A DNA stretch of 64,000 bases from Verrucomicrobiaceae bacterium (GTDB lineage Bacteria; Verrucomicrobiota; Verrucomicrobiia; Verrucomicrobiales; Verrucomicrobiaceae), in NCBI GenBank assembly GCA_027484445.1, contig JAIXSY010000032.1, positions 62,001-126,000 on the forward strand. Reading direction: 5' to 3'. Made by a program: the position numbers and the translations under genes. How positions within the stretch are numbered: the first letter of the stretch is position 1; the number at the start of each line of letters is the position of its first letter. Under the pieces are notes generated by a model, which made no database searches, was not told where the DNA came from, and saw nothing but the letters and a program-made list of their open reading frames with translations. This document shows, in pieces, positions 52,937 through 62,900 of this stretch.

Positions 52937-54346
52937 ATGGTGAAAAATGCCATCCTCCTGCTGCTGGCCTCCGCCGTGGTCGCGCTGCTGCTGCGCCCAT
53001 CTCAACCCCTGCCTGTGAAGCACGAGGCCGTGACCGCACCAGCAACGGCTGAGCTGCCACCTCCTCTGCTGCAGCTCCTGCGGTCCGCAGCCCAAAAACC
53101 GGGGCTGGAGGCGGCTGCCATTGGCTTTTGCCTGCTGGATGAGCAGGGCCAAGTCATGCTGGAGCACGCCGCGCGCACCGCTTTCATCCCAGCATCGAGC
53201 CTGAAGACACTGACGACGGCCACAGCGCTGGAACGCTGGGGACCGGAGCACCGGATCGAAACGCACCTGCTCTCGACCACACCCATCGCAGCAGGTCAGA
53301 TCGCTGGCGATGTCATCCTGCGCGGTGGGGGTGATCCGATGCTCTCCCTGACCGACCTGCAGAGCTGGGCTCAGACCCTCAAGCGCCAAGGCCTCCAGCA
53401 CATCGGCGGGCAGATCATCGGCGATGGCAGGCACTTCCGCGGCAGCATCTTCGCCGATTTTTGGGGCTGGGGAGACATTGGCAATGGCTATGGCAGCCCC
53501 GTGTGTGGCCTGAATCTGGAGCACAATCGCTACACGGCAGGCCTGCTTCCTGGCAGTGCTCTGGGCGCACGCACGCGACTGCTCGGCACTGACCCCGAGG
53601 TGCCCGGTGTGCGCTGGATCAATGAAACCCTCACCGACAAGCCAGAGAGCGGCGATGGCGTGGTCATTCATGCGGGGGAGCAGAGTGGCGTCATTTTCCT
53701 GCGCGGCACCGTGCCGATGGGAAGCGAAGCCTTTGAGGTGATGGGTGCCGTGCCCGACCCACCTCTCTTTGCGGCCCATCATTTTCGCCAAATTCTGATC
53801 GCCGCTGGGATCACCGTGGCAGGCCAAGCAGTTGCCGCGGTGCCCGACCTGCCGATTCCCGACACCAGTCTGCTTTTCACCCACCGATCTCCACCGCTCA
53901 AGGAAATCGTCACGAGCATCCACGCCACCTCCGACAATCACGAAACGGAGTGTCTTTACCGCCTGCTCGGCGCTGAAAAAGGCGAAAGCCCTGAGCAAAC
54001 CATCCGCCAGCACTGGCAGTCCCGCGGGCTCACCTTTCAGGGCCTGCGTTTGGAGGACGGCTGCGGGCTAGCCAGGGCAGATTTCATCACGCCGCATGAC
54101 CTTGCGAAGCTCCAGCATCTGGCATCAAGCGGCGTTCAGGGTCGGGTTTACCTTGAGTCACTGCTGAGCCGGGAGGGCCTGCGCTGGAAAGGCGGTGCCA
54201 TGTCCGGCGTGCGCTCCACCACTGGTCAGATCACGACACGCACAGGCCGGAAGCTGTGCTTCGCCCTCATCATCAATCATTTCACGGACAGCCGCGCCGC
54301 CCAAGCTCTGCGTGATGAGATCCTGCAAGGAATGGCTGACCTCTGA
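52937..54346 (+). CDS. dacB: D-alanyl-D-alanine carboxypeptidase/endopeptidase, PBP4 (DacB) family
   Basis: 469 residues with an N-terminal signal/anchor helix (about 5-20). The penicillin-binding motifs are SSLK at 87-90, SDN near 332 and, in the place of KTG, KGG near 418 (RWKGGAMSGVRS). Substitution of Thr by Gly in the third motif is unusual and may alter activity; motif spacing and flanking residues otherwise match PBP4. It trims peptidoglycan crosslinks in the periplasm. Good ribosome binding site GGAGG lies just before the ATG. Seven bases separate it from ribD. Confidence 0.9.
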   Translation: MVKNAILLLLASAVVALLLRPSQPLPVKHEAVTAPATAELPPPLLQLLRSAAQKPGLEAAAIGFCLLDEQGQVMLEHAARTAFIPASSLKTLTTATALERWGPEHRIETHLLSTTPIAAGQIAGDVILRGGGDPMLSLTDLQSWAQTLKRQGLQHIGGQIIGDGRHFRGSIFADFWGWGDIGNGYGSPVCGLNLEHNRYTAGLLPGSALGARTRLLGTDPEVPGVRWINETLTDKPESGDGVVIHAGEQSGVIFLRGTVPMGSEAFEVMGAVPDPPLFAAHHFRQILIAAGITVAGQAVAAVPDLPIPDTSLLFTHRSPPLKEIVTSIHATSDNHETECLYRLLGAEKGESPEQTIRQHWQSRGLTFQGLRLEDGCGLARADFITPHDLAKLQHLASSGVQGRVYLESLLSREGLRWKGGAMSGVRSTTGQITTRTGRKLCFALIINHFTDSRAAQALRDEILQGMADL

Positions 54347-54353
54347 CCCGACC

Positions 54354-55418
54354 ATGCCCGAAAGCCAACTCACCACCGATGCTAACTGGATGCGCCTCGC
54401 TCTCGCGCAGGCACGGCAGGGCATCGGCCTGACTAGCCCGAACCCGGCGGTGGGGGCAGTGATTGTCAAAGCGGACCGATTGATCGGCCAAGGCTGGCAC
54501 CGCAAGGCAGGTGGACCACACGCTGAGGTCGAGGCCATCCGCGATGCCCAAGCTCATCATGCCGACGAACTGCCCGGATCAACGATCTACGTGACCCTAG
54601 AGCCCTGCTCCACCCACGGACGCACGGGCCCGTGCACAGAAGCGGTGCGGGCAGCAGGCATCCAACGCGTGGTCTGGGGCGCGCAGGATCCCAACCCCGA
54701 CCACCGAGGCCGTGCGCAAGAAGTCCTAAGCGCGGCTGGCATCGACACTGCATCCGGTGTCTGTGAGCCAGAATGTCAGGAACTGATCCGGCCCTTTGCC
54801 AAATGGATCACCACGCGCCTGCCCTACGTCATCGCCAAAGCAGGGCAGAGCCTGGATGGCAAAATCACCCGCCCCGCAGGCGAAGGTCCCTGGCTCACGA
54901 GTGAGCAAGCCCGCGCCCACAGCCGCCGTCTGCGCGCCCGTGTGGATGCCATCATTGTCGGAGCTGGCACCGTGCGCGCAGACAACCCGCAGCTGACACT
55001 GCGCGAAGCCGCCATGCCTGGCAAAGAGCAGCCCTGGCGCGTCGTGCTGACCCGCAGCGGCAGCCTGCCGCCTGAGGCCCACTTATTCACCGATGCCTTC
55101 CGCGAACGCACCCTCGTCCTTCGCGATCTGGATCTGCCCGAAGCTCTTCATGAGCTTGGCCAACGCGGTGTGGTCAGTGTCTTGATCGAAGGCGGAGCAC
55201 AGCTGCTGGAGCGCGCCTTTGCCCTGCGTCTGGTGGATGAAGTCGTCTGGTATGTGGCCCCACGACTTTGCGGTGCCGCCGGGCTACCCGTGCTAGGTCA
55301 GCAGCCCTGGCCCGCCTCCATCGGTCTGAAAGAAGTGCAGATCGAAGCGCTCGGTGACAACGTCTGCCTCACCGGTCGTCCCGATTGGCCTAAACCGACT
55401 CCCTTTCCCTGCCCATGA
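54354..55418 (+). CDS. ribD: Bifunctional riboflavin biosynthesis protein RibD
   Basis: 354 residues from ATG 54354. The deaminase half holds the zinc site H56-A-E58 (GGPHAEVEA) and C85/C94 in TLEPCSTHGRTGPC. The reductase half begins near 155 (YVIAKAGQSLDGKI) with DAIIVGAGTVRADNPQL near 205. It deaminates and then reduces the pyrimidine intermediate of riboflavin. No FMN riboswitch precedes it; it is co-transcribed after dacB and overlaps gmhB as ATGA. Confidence 0.95.
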   Translation: MPESQLTTDANWMRLALAQARQGIGLTSPNPAVGAVIVKADRLIGQGWHRKAGGPHAEVEAIRDAQAHHADELPGSTIYVTLEPCSTHGRTGPCTEAVRAAGIQRVVWGAQDPNPDHRGRAQEVLSAAGIDTASGVCEPECQELIRPFAKWITTRLPYVIAKAGQSLDGKITRPAGEGPWLTSEQARAHSRRLRARVDAIIVGAGTVRADNPQLTLREAAMPGKEQPWRVVLTRSGSLPPEAHLFTDAFRERTLVLRDLDLPEALHELGQRGVVSVLIEGGAQLLERAFALRLVDEVVWYVAPRLCGAAGLPVLGQQPWPASIGLKEVQIEALGDNVCLTGRPDWPKPTPFPCP

Positions 55419-55978
55419 GCCGACCTGCTGTGATCTTCGACCGTGATGGTGTCGTGAACCTGACGCCCGGCCCTGGCTATGTCTTGCGCTGGGAGGAGTT
55501 TCACTTTTCACCCGGCATCATCCAGGCATTGGCGCTTTGCCGCACTCGTGGTTATGCCACGATCCTGGCCACCAGCCAGCAGGGGGTGGGGAAACAACTG
55601 ATGTCACAGGCCGCTCTGGACCACATCCACGAGCAGATGCAGGCTCATCTGGAGCAGCACAACGCTCAATTCGATGGCATCTACGCCTGCACCTGCCTGA
55701 AAACCGACCCTGGCTGCACCTGCCGGAAACCGAGCGCCGAGATGCTGCTCCGCGCTGCCGCCGAACACGGGCTGGATTTGAGCCGGAGCCTGCTCGTCGG
55801 TGATGCCGATCGCGACATCGAGATGGGCATGAATGCTGGCGTGCCCGTGACCATCCGCATCGAGAGTGAAAACCCGCACCGCACCGCTGCCACGCACACT
55901 TTGCCCGACACGACCGGACTTGCCGCCCTCTTGGAAAAGCTGCTGGATCGATCTGAATTGACCGTTGACGATGCCTGA
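55415..55978 (+). CDS. gmhB: HAD-IIIA phosphatase, D-glycero-manno-heptose 1,7-bisphosphate phosphatase type
   Basis: 187 residues. FDRDGVVNLT carries the nucleophile D9 and D11; TSQQGVGKQLM is motif II; the Cys cluster CTCLKTDPGCTCRKP near 90-104 is the zinc site of GmhB; LVGDADRDIEMGMNAG is motif IV. It removes a phosphate in the heptose pathway used for lipopolysaccharide core. GmhB and histidinol-phosphatase relatives are hard to separate; the zinc cluster favours GmhB. Heptose genes are not adjacent. Confidence 0.85.
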   Translation: MSRPAVIFDRDGVVNLTPGPGYVLRWEEFHFSPGIIQALALCRTRGYATILATSQQGVGKQLMSQAALDHIHEQMQAHLEQHNAQFDGIYACTCLKTDPGCTCRKPSAEMLLRAAAEHGLDLSRSLLVGDADRDIEMGMNAGVPVTIRIESENPHRTAATHTLPDTTGLAALLEKLLDRSELTVDDA

Positions 55979-56438
55979 ACCCATCGTCCACATTCCCATC
56001 GTGTCTCGCCGTCCCTCCACCTGCTTCATGGCTTTAGCACTACTCGCGCTTGGCTGGGCGCAAGTGTTTGGACTGACCCGAGGCTACTGGTGCGATTGCT
56101 CCGGCATCGGACACGTGAGCGCCTTCGATCACTGCCATGGCGACCATGGCCACGATTGCCATCACGATGAATCGCCACTGCATTCGCATGAAGATCACGA
56201 CGATGACAAAGGCGAAACACACGAGCACGCCCCTGTCAAAGAAGCCCTGAATGCGCAGCCGCACGTTTCTCTTTTTGCGCCTGCCTGCGCAGCCACCTGC
56301 CTGGAAATTCTCCCGCTGTTCCAGCTAAATTTGGAATCTGCGTGGCAATTGGCACCTGCACTGCGGCCCCCACCGCGACACGACGTGCTCCGCCCGTGGC
56401 CCGACGTTCTGGCCCACACCATCGCTCTGCGGATTTGA
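55971..56438 (+). CDS. His/Asp-rich small membrane or exported protein, first gene of the efflux operon
   Basis: 155 residues from ATG 55971, overlapping the gmhB stop by 8 bases; ATG 56028 is an alternative that gives a tidy signal segment. A hydrophobic helix (about 19-35) is followed by a His/Asp/Glu-rich stretch at about 49-87 (DHCHGDHGHDCHHDES...HSHEDHDDDKGETHEH) and a Cys-containing second hydrophobic region near 103-118. The His-rich part should bind metal ions such as Cu, Zn or Ni. Its place before the TolC-like gene suggests a metal chaperone or sensor for the pump. No named family recognised. Confidence 0.7.
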   Translation: MPEPIVHIPIVSRRPSTCFMALALLALGWAQVFGLTRGYWCDCSGIGHVSAFDHCHGDHGHDCHHDESPLHSHEDHDDDKGETHEHAPVKEALNAQPHVSLFAPACAATCLEILPLFQLNLESAWQLAPALRPPPRHDVLRPWPDVLAHTIALRI

Positions 56439-56514
56439 GCTTCACGACGGCTTTTCTGATGCCCCCACGACGGTGGCATTTCCCAGCACGTCTGATCCTC
56501 ATTTTCCTTCCTTC

Positions 56515-57711
56515 ATGCATTGGTCCCTTTTTGGCCTTCTGGCCCTTGCCACCTCCGTGCAGGCTTTGAGCCTCGACTTCACGGACATCGCCACCCGCGT
56601 CCGCTCCCATCACCCAACCCTACGAGCCGCCCGACTCGCCATTGAAGAAGCTCGCGCCCGCCAGCTCGGCGCAGGCCGCCTATCCAATCCTTCTTTTGAA
56701 ACCAGCTTTCAGAACGAAAGTCGTGTCAGCCCTCGCACCACGACCTTTGCCCTGGACCAGTCCTTTCCCGTAACCCAGCGACTGCGATTGGAAAAAAAGC
56801 TCTCCGCACAGCTAGTCCAAGCCGCAGAGCTGGAGGTGAAAGATGTCGAACGACGAACCCTGGCTGAAGCACGCAGCCTCGCGGTCAGGTTGCTCACCCT
56901 GGATCAGCATCTTTCGCTGCATCGTCAGCAAATGGATCTGGCGCGCAAGCTTTCCACCTTTGCCAAAGAGCGCGCCACTGCAGGCGAAGTCTCTCCCTTG
57001 GATGCCACTCAAGCTCAGCTTGACCTGCAGCGCTTGCTTTTGGAAACACGAAAGATGGAAACCGAAAGGCTCGGCCTTGCCGGAAGTCTGAAACCCATGC
57101 TGGGCCTGGCGGCAGGAGAGTCCCTGGAACTGACTGGCAACCTGACGCCCCTTTTGCCATCCACTCGCGCTTGGCAGAACCGCCCCGACTACCAACTGGC
57201 GCGAACCAAAAGCGAAGCTGCCCAAACCGAAGCCCAGCTGGCCAAAGCAAAACGATGGCAGGACCTCAGCGCAGGTTTCTTCGCTTCTCGTGAGCAACAA
57301 GACGTGTCACCGCGACACACCGAGCGCACCGGCTTCATCGGGTTTTTCATCCGTGTCCCGCTCCCACTCTGGAATCGCAACCAGAGCGAGATCGCCGAAA
57401 AAACAATCCATGCTGAGCGAGCACGTCTGGAGCAGCTAGCCCTCGCTCATCAAATCACCAACGAGGCAGAAACTGCCCATCAGGAAATGCAGGCCAACGC
57501 AGCGCTGCTACGCGAAACACGAGATCAACTTTTGCCCCTCGTGCTAGAGCAAACGCGCAAGCTCGAAAAAGCCTACGAGGCCGGTCAGACCGATCTGCTG
57601 ACACTGCTACGCGCGCGAGATCAAAGGCTCGAACTCGAATCCGGCGCTCTCGACGCAGCCTGCCACTTTCATCTTGCCCGCATCCGCTACGAAGCTGCCA
57701 CGTCCCCATAA
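56515..57711 (+). CDS. TolC/CzcC-like outer-membrane channel of a metal efflux system
   Basis: 398 residues from ATG 56515 (frame starts upstream lack a signal peptide). Signal peptide about 1-19. Two halves show the outer-membrane efflux repeat: SHHPTLRAARLAIEEARARQLGAGRL near 33 and TKSEAAQTEAQLAKAKRWQDLSAGF near 230, with long coiled helices between. It would span the outer membrane and periplasm and dock onto the adaptor and RND pump encoded downstream. The gene ends 16 bases before DUF3147. Confidence 0.9.
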   Translation: MHWSLFGLLALATSVQALSLDFTDIATRVRSHHPTLRAARLAIEEARARQLGAGRLSNPSFETSFQNESRVSPRTTTFALDQSFPVTQRLRLEKKLSAQLVQAAELEVKDVERRTLAEARSLAVRLLTLDQHLSLHRQQMDLARKLSTFAKERATAGEVSPLDATQAQLDLQRLLLETRKMETERLGLAGSLKPMLGLAAGESLELTGNLTPLLPSTRAWQNRPDYQLARTKSEAAQTEAQLAKAKRWQDLSAGFFASREQQDVSPRHTERTGFIGFFIRVPLPLWNRNQSEIAEKTIHAERARLEQLALAHQITNEAETAHQEMQANAALLRETRDQLLPLVLEQTRKLEKAYEAGQTDLLTLLRARDQRLELESGALDAACHFHLARIRYEAATSP

Positions 57712-57727
57712 CCACCACTCACCCGCC

Positions 57728-58078
57728 ATGACCTACTACCTGATCAAACTCTTCCTCTCCGCCGGAGTCATCGTCGCCGTCACGGAGATCGCGAAGCGGA
57801 ACAACGCCGCCGCTAGCATCATCCACTCGCTACCGCTGACCTCGCTGCTGGCCTTCATCTGGCTTTACAGTGAGACCAAAGACTCCGCCCTCATCGGCAG
57901 ACATGCTTTTGGCACCTTCTGGTTCGTTCTGCCCACGTTGCCTATGTTTTTGATCATGCCCTGGCTCATCAAAAAGCTTGGCGGCTTCTGGCCGGCACTC
58001 GGCGCAGGCATCGTGATCACCGTTTTGCTCTACTTCCTCACCATGACGCTGCTGAAACGGGCAGGCGTCGAACTCTGA
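57728..58078 (+). CDS. DUF3147 family membrane protein
   Basis: 116 residues from ATG 57728; a longer frame overlaps the TolC-like gene. Four membrane helices (about 3-17, 30-45, 61-80, 89-108) with NNAAASIIHSLPLTSLLAFIWLY near 26-48. DUF3147 proteins are small membrane proteins of unknown function. Placement inside a metal-efflux operon, 16 bases after the outer-membrane channel and 5 bases before the adaptor, suggests an accessory role in efflux. Confidence 0.85.
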   Translation: MTYYLIKLFLSAGVIVAVTEIAKRNNAAASIIHSLPLTSLLAFIWLYSETKDSALIGRHAFGTFWFVLPTLPMFLIMPWLIKKLGGFWPALGAGIVITVLLYFLTMTLLKRAGVEL

Positions 58079-58083
58079 CCTTC

Positions 58084-59175
58084 ATGCGCACACTCTTTTT
58101 TATCACTCTCACCGCCGCTCTTCAGGCTGCAGACCCTGAGCGCGTCATCCTGGATGCCGTCAGCGTGAAAAATCTCGGCGTTGAGACGGTCGAGGCTCAG
58201 GAAGCCACGTTTGAGAGCACGATCTTCGCTCTCGGCAGCCTCGAAGTGCTGCCGGGCAAACGAGCGATCCTCAGCAGCCGCATCCCTGGTCGGGCCTTCT
58301 CCGTGCTCGCTCTGCCACATCAGCAAGTGGAGCAGGGAGATGAACTCATGTGGGTGGAAAGCCGTCAGCCCGGTGATCCACCGCCGACCATCATGCTGCC
58401 TGCGCCCATGACAGGGCTGATTGCAAAAGTGGACATCTCTCCGGGGCAGCCGGTGCACCCAGATCAGGCGCTGATGGAGATCGTCGATCTCACCGTCATT
58501 GAGGCGGCCGCGCACGTCCCGCAGCATCTCGCTGGAAAGCTCGCCGTCGGGCAAAAGGCACGCATCCGCGTCGCCACGCAGCCGGACAAAGTAATCGAGG
58601 CCAAGCTCGCGCACCTGGGGGTCTATGCCGAGGGCCAGTCCGGCACCGTGGAGGCTGCGTTTCACCTACCGAATGATGACCTCACGCTGCGCCCAGGGCT
58701 GCGTGCCGAGTTTTCCATCATCACCAGCGTGCGTGAGGGCGTGACCACCGTGCCCAAAGCCGCGCTTCAGGGAGATCCCACCTCACGCTTTCTCTTCGTG
58801 AAGGACTTCGAGCTGGAAAATGCCTTCACCAAGGTGCCCGTGCAGACCGGTGAGCAAAATGACCGCGAGATCGAAATCTTGAACGGCCTCCTGCCCGGCG
58901 ATGAAGTCGTCACCCGCGGTGCCTACGCCCTTGGTTTTGCTGGCAAAGGCAGCGTCAGCCTCAAAGAAGCCCTCGATGCCGCGCATGGCCACCCACACAA
59001 CGAAGACGGCACTGAGATGAGCAAGGAACAAGCGGCAGCGCACGAGGACCACCACGATCACGACCACGAAGCCACCGGCTGGACCCAGCTCACCACCTTC
59101 TTTGCCGCGACTAGCGGGTTGCTGCTTGTGCTGCTCATCGTCGCCACGCTTAAACGCAAGGAGGTGGCCGCATGA
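58084..59175 (+). CDS. RND efflux periplasmic adaptor (CzcB/CusB type) with His-rich C-terminal part
   Basis: 363 residues, signal peptide about 1-16. Barrel-sandwich hybrid segments flank ASSR-type sequence (AILSSRIPGRAFSV near 61, PAPMTGLIAKVDISPGQPV near 107), beta-barrel motif PGLRAEFSIITS near 205. The last 80 residues hold a His-rich stretch (GHPHNEDG...HEDHHDHDHEA near 300-330) and a membrane helix near 340-357. The C-terminal helix is unusual for this family and may pin the adaptor to the inner membrane. Links the pump to the outer-membrane channel. Confidence 0.9.
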   Translation: MRTLFFITLTAALQAADPERVILDAVSVKNLGVETVEAQEATFESTIFALGSLEVLPGKRAILSSRIPGRAFSVLALPHQQVEQGDELMWVESRQPGDPPPTIMLPAPMTGLIAKVDISPGQPVHPDQALMEIVDLTVIEAAAHVPQHLAGKLAVGQKARIRVATQPDKVIEAKLAHLGVYAEGQSGTVEAAFHLPNDDLTLRPGLRAEFSIITSVREGVTTVPKAALQGDPTSRFLFVKDFELENAFTKVPVQTGEQNDREIEILNGLLPGDEVVTRGAYALGFAGKGSVSLKEALDAAHGHPHNEDGTEMSKEQAAAHEDHHDHDHEATGWTQLTTFFAATSGLLLVLLIVATLKRKEVAA

Positions 59176-59183
59176 AAAATGCC

Positions 59184-59594
59184 TCACTCCCAAGGGTTGA
59201 TAACTGCCACGCCCGAATCCGCAAAATCTGCAGTGTTACGCGTAACGATCTTGAGTCCGTGCTCCAGCGCCGTTGCGGCCAGATAACCATCAATTGCAGG
59301 CCGGGGTCTTCTCGCCATGAGCACACCCCAACGCTCCGCAATGTCCTCGGTAATGTCCAGCACCTGCCCGCTGAACTCCGACTTGATGTTTGCGAGCCAG
59401 CGTTCAAAAGCAGGGCATTGCTGCGGAGACTTGAGGCGCAGTATCTCGATGCCCTTTCGAATCTCCCCGATCGTGATCGCGCTGATGCAATGGCGGTGCG
59501 AGGCATGCATGCGTGCCCACTTGCGCACCTTGTCATCGGCTTTGAGGCCTTTGCGGAGCTCGGAGAGCACGTTTGTGTCGAGCAGAAAAGCCAT
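59184..59594 (-). CDS. VapC-type PIN-domain toxin
   Basis: 136 residues. Acidic catalytic residues are in place: D6 (LLDTNVLSEL), E44 (ITIGEIRKG), D102 (IDGYLAATAL) and D123/D126 (NTADFADSG). PIN toxins of this group cleave tRNA or rRNA. The ATG overlaps the antitoxin stop by one base (TGATG). The pair is antisense to, and inserted between, the adaptor and pump genes of the metal efflux operon. Confidence 0.92.
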   Translation of the reverse strand: MAFLLDTNVLSELRKGLKADDKVRKWARMHASHRHCISAITIGEIRKGIEILRLKSPQQCPAFERWLANIKSEFSGQVLDITEDIAERWGVLMARRPRPAIDGYLAATALEHGLKIVTRNTADFADSGVAVINPWE

Positions 59595-59845
59595 CAGAGG
59601 ACTATTTCGCGGTGGGTTTCAATGTCACGGCTCCGAGAGAGGTCGAGTTCAACCTCTGGATGGACGGCAGCATCGTCAGAGAGCAGAAAATCCATCAGTG
59701 TTCTTTTTTTGGTCCGTTGCGCTGAAAGCGTTTCTTTGAGGATGCGGCGGTGCTCCTCCTCCGCCGACACTCCATGCAGGAGTGCCCGGCGTTTGAGCTT
59801 TCGGACAAGAGACTCGTTTACATTTCGGACCAAGAGTTGCGGCAT
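59594..59845 (-). CDS. FitA-like ribbon-helix-helix antitoxin
   Basis: 83 residues from ATG 59845; an earlier in-frame start adds 9 residues and is less likely. The N terminus MPQLLVRNVNESLVRKLKRRALLHGVSAEEEHRRILKETL is the ribbon-helix-helix DNA-binding domain of FitA-type antitoxins. The C-terminal part should wrap the PIN toxin. It would repress the pair and neutralise the toxin. The two frames overlap by one base. Confidence 0.9.
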   Translation of the reverse strand: MPQLLVRNVNESLVRKLKRRALLHGVSAEEEHRRILKETLSAQRTKKRTLMDFLLSDDAAVHPEVELDLSRSRDIETHREIVL

Positions 59846-59905
59846 TAAGCACAATGCTATCAGTGATAGCACAAGTCAACGCTCAATTCCCGTGGAGGTG
59901 CTGCC

Positions 59906-62900
59906 ATGCTAAACGCACTCATCCGTTTCTCGCTGCATCACCGACCGCTCATTCTCATGGCGGCGCTGCTGGTGCTTCTCTTCGGCTATCAAACGCTCAC
60001 GCAACTTCCTGTCGAGGTGCTGCCGGACATGACCAAGCCCACCGTCACCATCTTGACGGAGGCCCCCGGACTCGCGCCGGAGGAGGTGGAGACGCTCGTC
60101 ACGCAGCCGCTCGAAAGCGCGGTGCAGGGCGTCGGCGGGCTCGAACGCTTGCGCTCGAACTCCGATGTCGGTCTCTCGCTCATCTTTGCGGAGTTCGCGT
60201 GGGGCACGGACATCTACCGCGCCCGCCAGCTCGTGCAGGAGCGCATGCAGAGCGTGCTGTCATCGCTGCCCAAAGATGTCACACCCGGCATGACGCCCGT
60301 TTCATCGCTCATGGGCGAGATCTTGCTCGTCGGTCTGCGTTGCGAGAAAAAGCCCGGCGAGGATGGCTACATCGCGCCGATGGACCTGCGCACGATGGCG
60401 GATTGGACGTTGCGTCGGCGATTGCAGAGCATCAGCGGCATCGCCGAGGTGCTCACCATCGGCGGCGGGGTGAAACAAATCCAGGTGGAGGCCAATCCGC
60501 ATCGCCTGGCCGCGTTTGGCATCACGTTTGCTGAAGTGCAAGCCGCCGTGAGCCTTGCGGCGGGCAATGCGACGAGCGGTTATCTGCAAGCCGGCCCGCG
60601 CGAGATCATGGTGAGGAATCTCGGCATGACCACCAGCCTCGATGACCTTGCGAAAACCGTCATCAAGACCGTCGGCAGCCGCCCGGTGCTCATCAGCGAT
60701 GTCGCCGAGGTGCGCCACGCCGTGCAGACGATGCGCGGCGATGCCAGCGTGAACGGCACCATGGGCGTCATCCTCAGCATCGACAAAGCGCCCGGCTTTG
60801 ACACGCTGAAGCTCAGCGCCCAAATCGAGGCCGCGCTCGAAGAGCTCCGCCCCACGCTGCCGGAAGGCGTCACCGTTGAGATCATGTTCCGCCAAGGCGA
60901 CTTCATCGAGCACGCCATCAGCAATCTCAAAGAAGCCATTCGCGACGGCGCGATCATGGTCACGATCATCCTGTTTCTCTTCCTGCTCAGCCTGCGCACC
61001 ACCGCCATCACGCTCATGGCCATGCCGTTGTCCTTCGCGGTCACGATTTTGACCTTCAAAGCCTTCGGCGTCAGCGTGAACAGCATGACCCTCGGCGGTC
61101 TCGCCGTCGCCATCGGCATGGTCGTCGATGATGCCATCGTCGATGTGGAGAATGTGTGGAGACGTCTGAGAGAAAGTGATGCGGGCACTCTTGCCCGCAA
61201 AGAAAGCTCTCATCGCGGACAGGAGTGTCCGCGTCACCTCGAAATCATCGCCAGCGCCTCCAGCGAGGTGCGAAATTCGATCCTCTACGCCACCGTGCTC
61301 ATCATTTTGGTCTTCATGCCGCTCTTTGGCCTCGAAGGCCTTGAAGGCTGCCTCTTCCGCCCCATCGCCATCGCCACGATCACCAGCATGGCCGCGTCGT
61401 TCGTCGTCTCGCTGACCGTGATTCCCGTCTTGTGCTCTCTTTTGCTCAAAACCGGCGGAAAAGCCCACGGCGACGGTTTCATCGTCAAAGCCATGAAATG
61501 GATCGTCGAGCGCACCTTCCTCAAAATCGCCCTGGGAGCGCCCACCATCGTCCTTTTGATCGCTGGCGTGCTTCTCATCGCCGCGCTCATGCTTTACCCG
61601 ATGATGGGCAAAGAGTTCCTGCCCACCTTCAATGAAGGCAGCGCCACCATCTCGCTCGCCAGCGCTCCCGGCACCTCCTTGGCGCAATCCAACGAGATCG
61701 GTGATGTCGGCACACGCCTGCTGCAAAGCATCTCTGAGGTGAAGAGCGTCGGCAGACGTGCAGGCCGTGCGGAGAAGGACGACCACGTCATGCCTGTCAG
61801 CGTGAATGAGTTCGATGTGGAGTTCAAAGAGGGCGGCAGACATCGCGAAGTAGTCTTTGAAGAAATCCGCCAAAAGCTCTCCGCCATCCCCGGCACCTTC
61901 TTGAATGTCGGCCAGCCCATCGGGCATCGGCTCTCGCACATGCTCAGCGGCGCGTATTGGAAGATCGCCGTGAAAATTTTCGGCCCCGACCTCAATGTGC
62001 TGCGCGAGAAAGGCGCGCAGGTGAGCGAGATCGGCAAAACCATCCCCGGCCTCACCGATGTCGGCGTCGAGGCGCAGGTGCCCATCGCGCAGATCAAGAT
62101 CGAGGTGAACCGCGAGCGAGCCCTCGCCTACGGCGTGCAGCCCGGCCAGATCAATGAACAAGTCTCCTCCATGCTCGGCGGCGAAACCATGACCGAACTC
62201 CGTGAAGGCCAGCGCACCGTCGATCTCGTGCTGCGCCTTCCCGAAAGCTGGCGTGACTCACCAGAGAAACTCGGCTCGCTGCTTATCGAGACCGACCAAG
62301 GCCAGCGCATCCCCTTGAACCTCGTCGCTGACATCCGCGAAGGCAAAGGCCCCAACGTCATCAACCGCGAAAACACCCAGCGCCGCATTGTCATCGGCGC
62401 CAACACAAGCCAGCGCGACCTCGAAAGCCTCGTCACCCGCTGGGAAGCCAAGGTGAAGGAAAAAGTAAAACTGCCCGAAGGCTACTTCCTCCGCTTCGAG
62501 GGCGAATTCCAAGCCCAGCAAGCCGCCGCGAAGCGCATCGCCTTCTACTTCGGCCTCGTGCTCATCGCCGTCACCATTTTGCTCTTCGGCTACTTCCGCA
62601 GCCTCTCGCTGGCCTTGCAGGTCATGCTGAACATCCCGCTCGCTCTCATGGGCGGCCTCGCGCTCACCTTTGTGCTCATCAATAACATCAGCATCGCCAC
62701 CATCGTCGGCTTCATCGCCGTCGGCGGTGTCGCCGCGCGGAATGGCATCATGATGATCAGCCACTACCTGCACCTCATGGAGCACGAGGGCGAGAAATTC
62801 ACCCGCCAGATGATCGTGCGTGGCACCCTGGAGCGACTCGTCCCCGTTTTGATGACCGCCCTCAGCGCCGGCATCGCCTTGATCCCGCTGCTGCTCGCCG

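Noticed and set aside
59172..59912. Plus-strand frame running from the adaptor stop (ATGA) to the pump start
   Set aside because: It is antisense to the toxin and antitoxin, which have clear family motifs; the end points look like coincidence, though the ATGA may be a relic of an older adaptor-pump overlap.
60302..62161. 619-codon minus-strand open frame
   Set aside because: Antisense to the RND pump and rich in Asp/His/Ala as usual for mirror frames of GC-rich genes.
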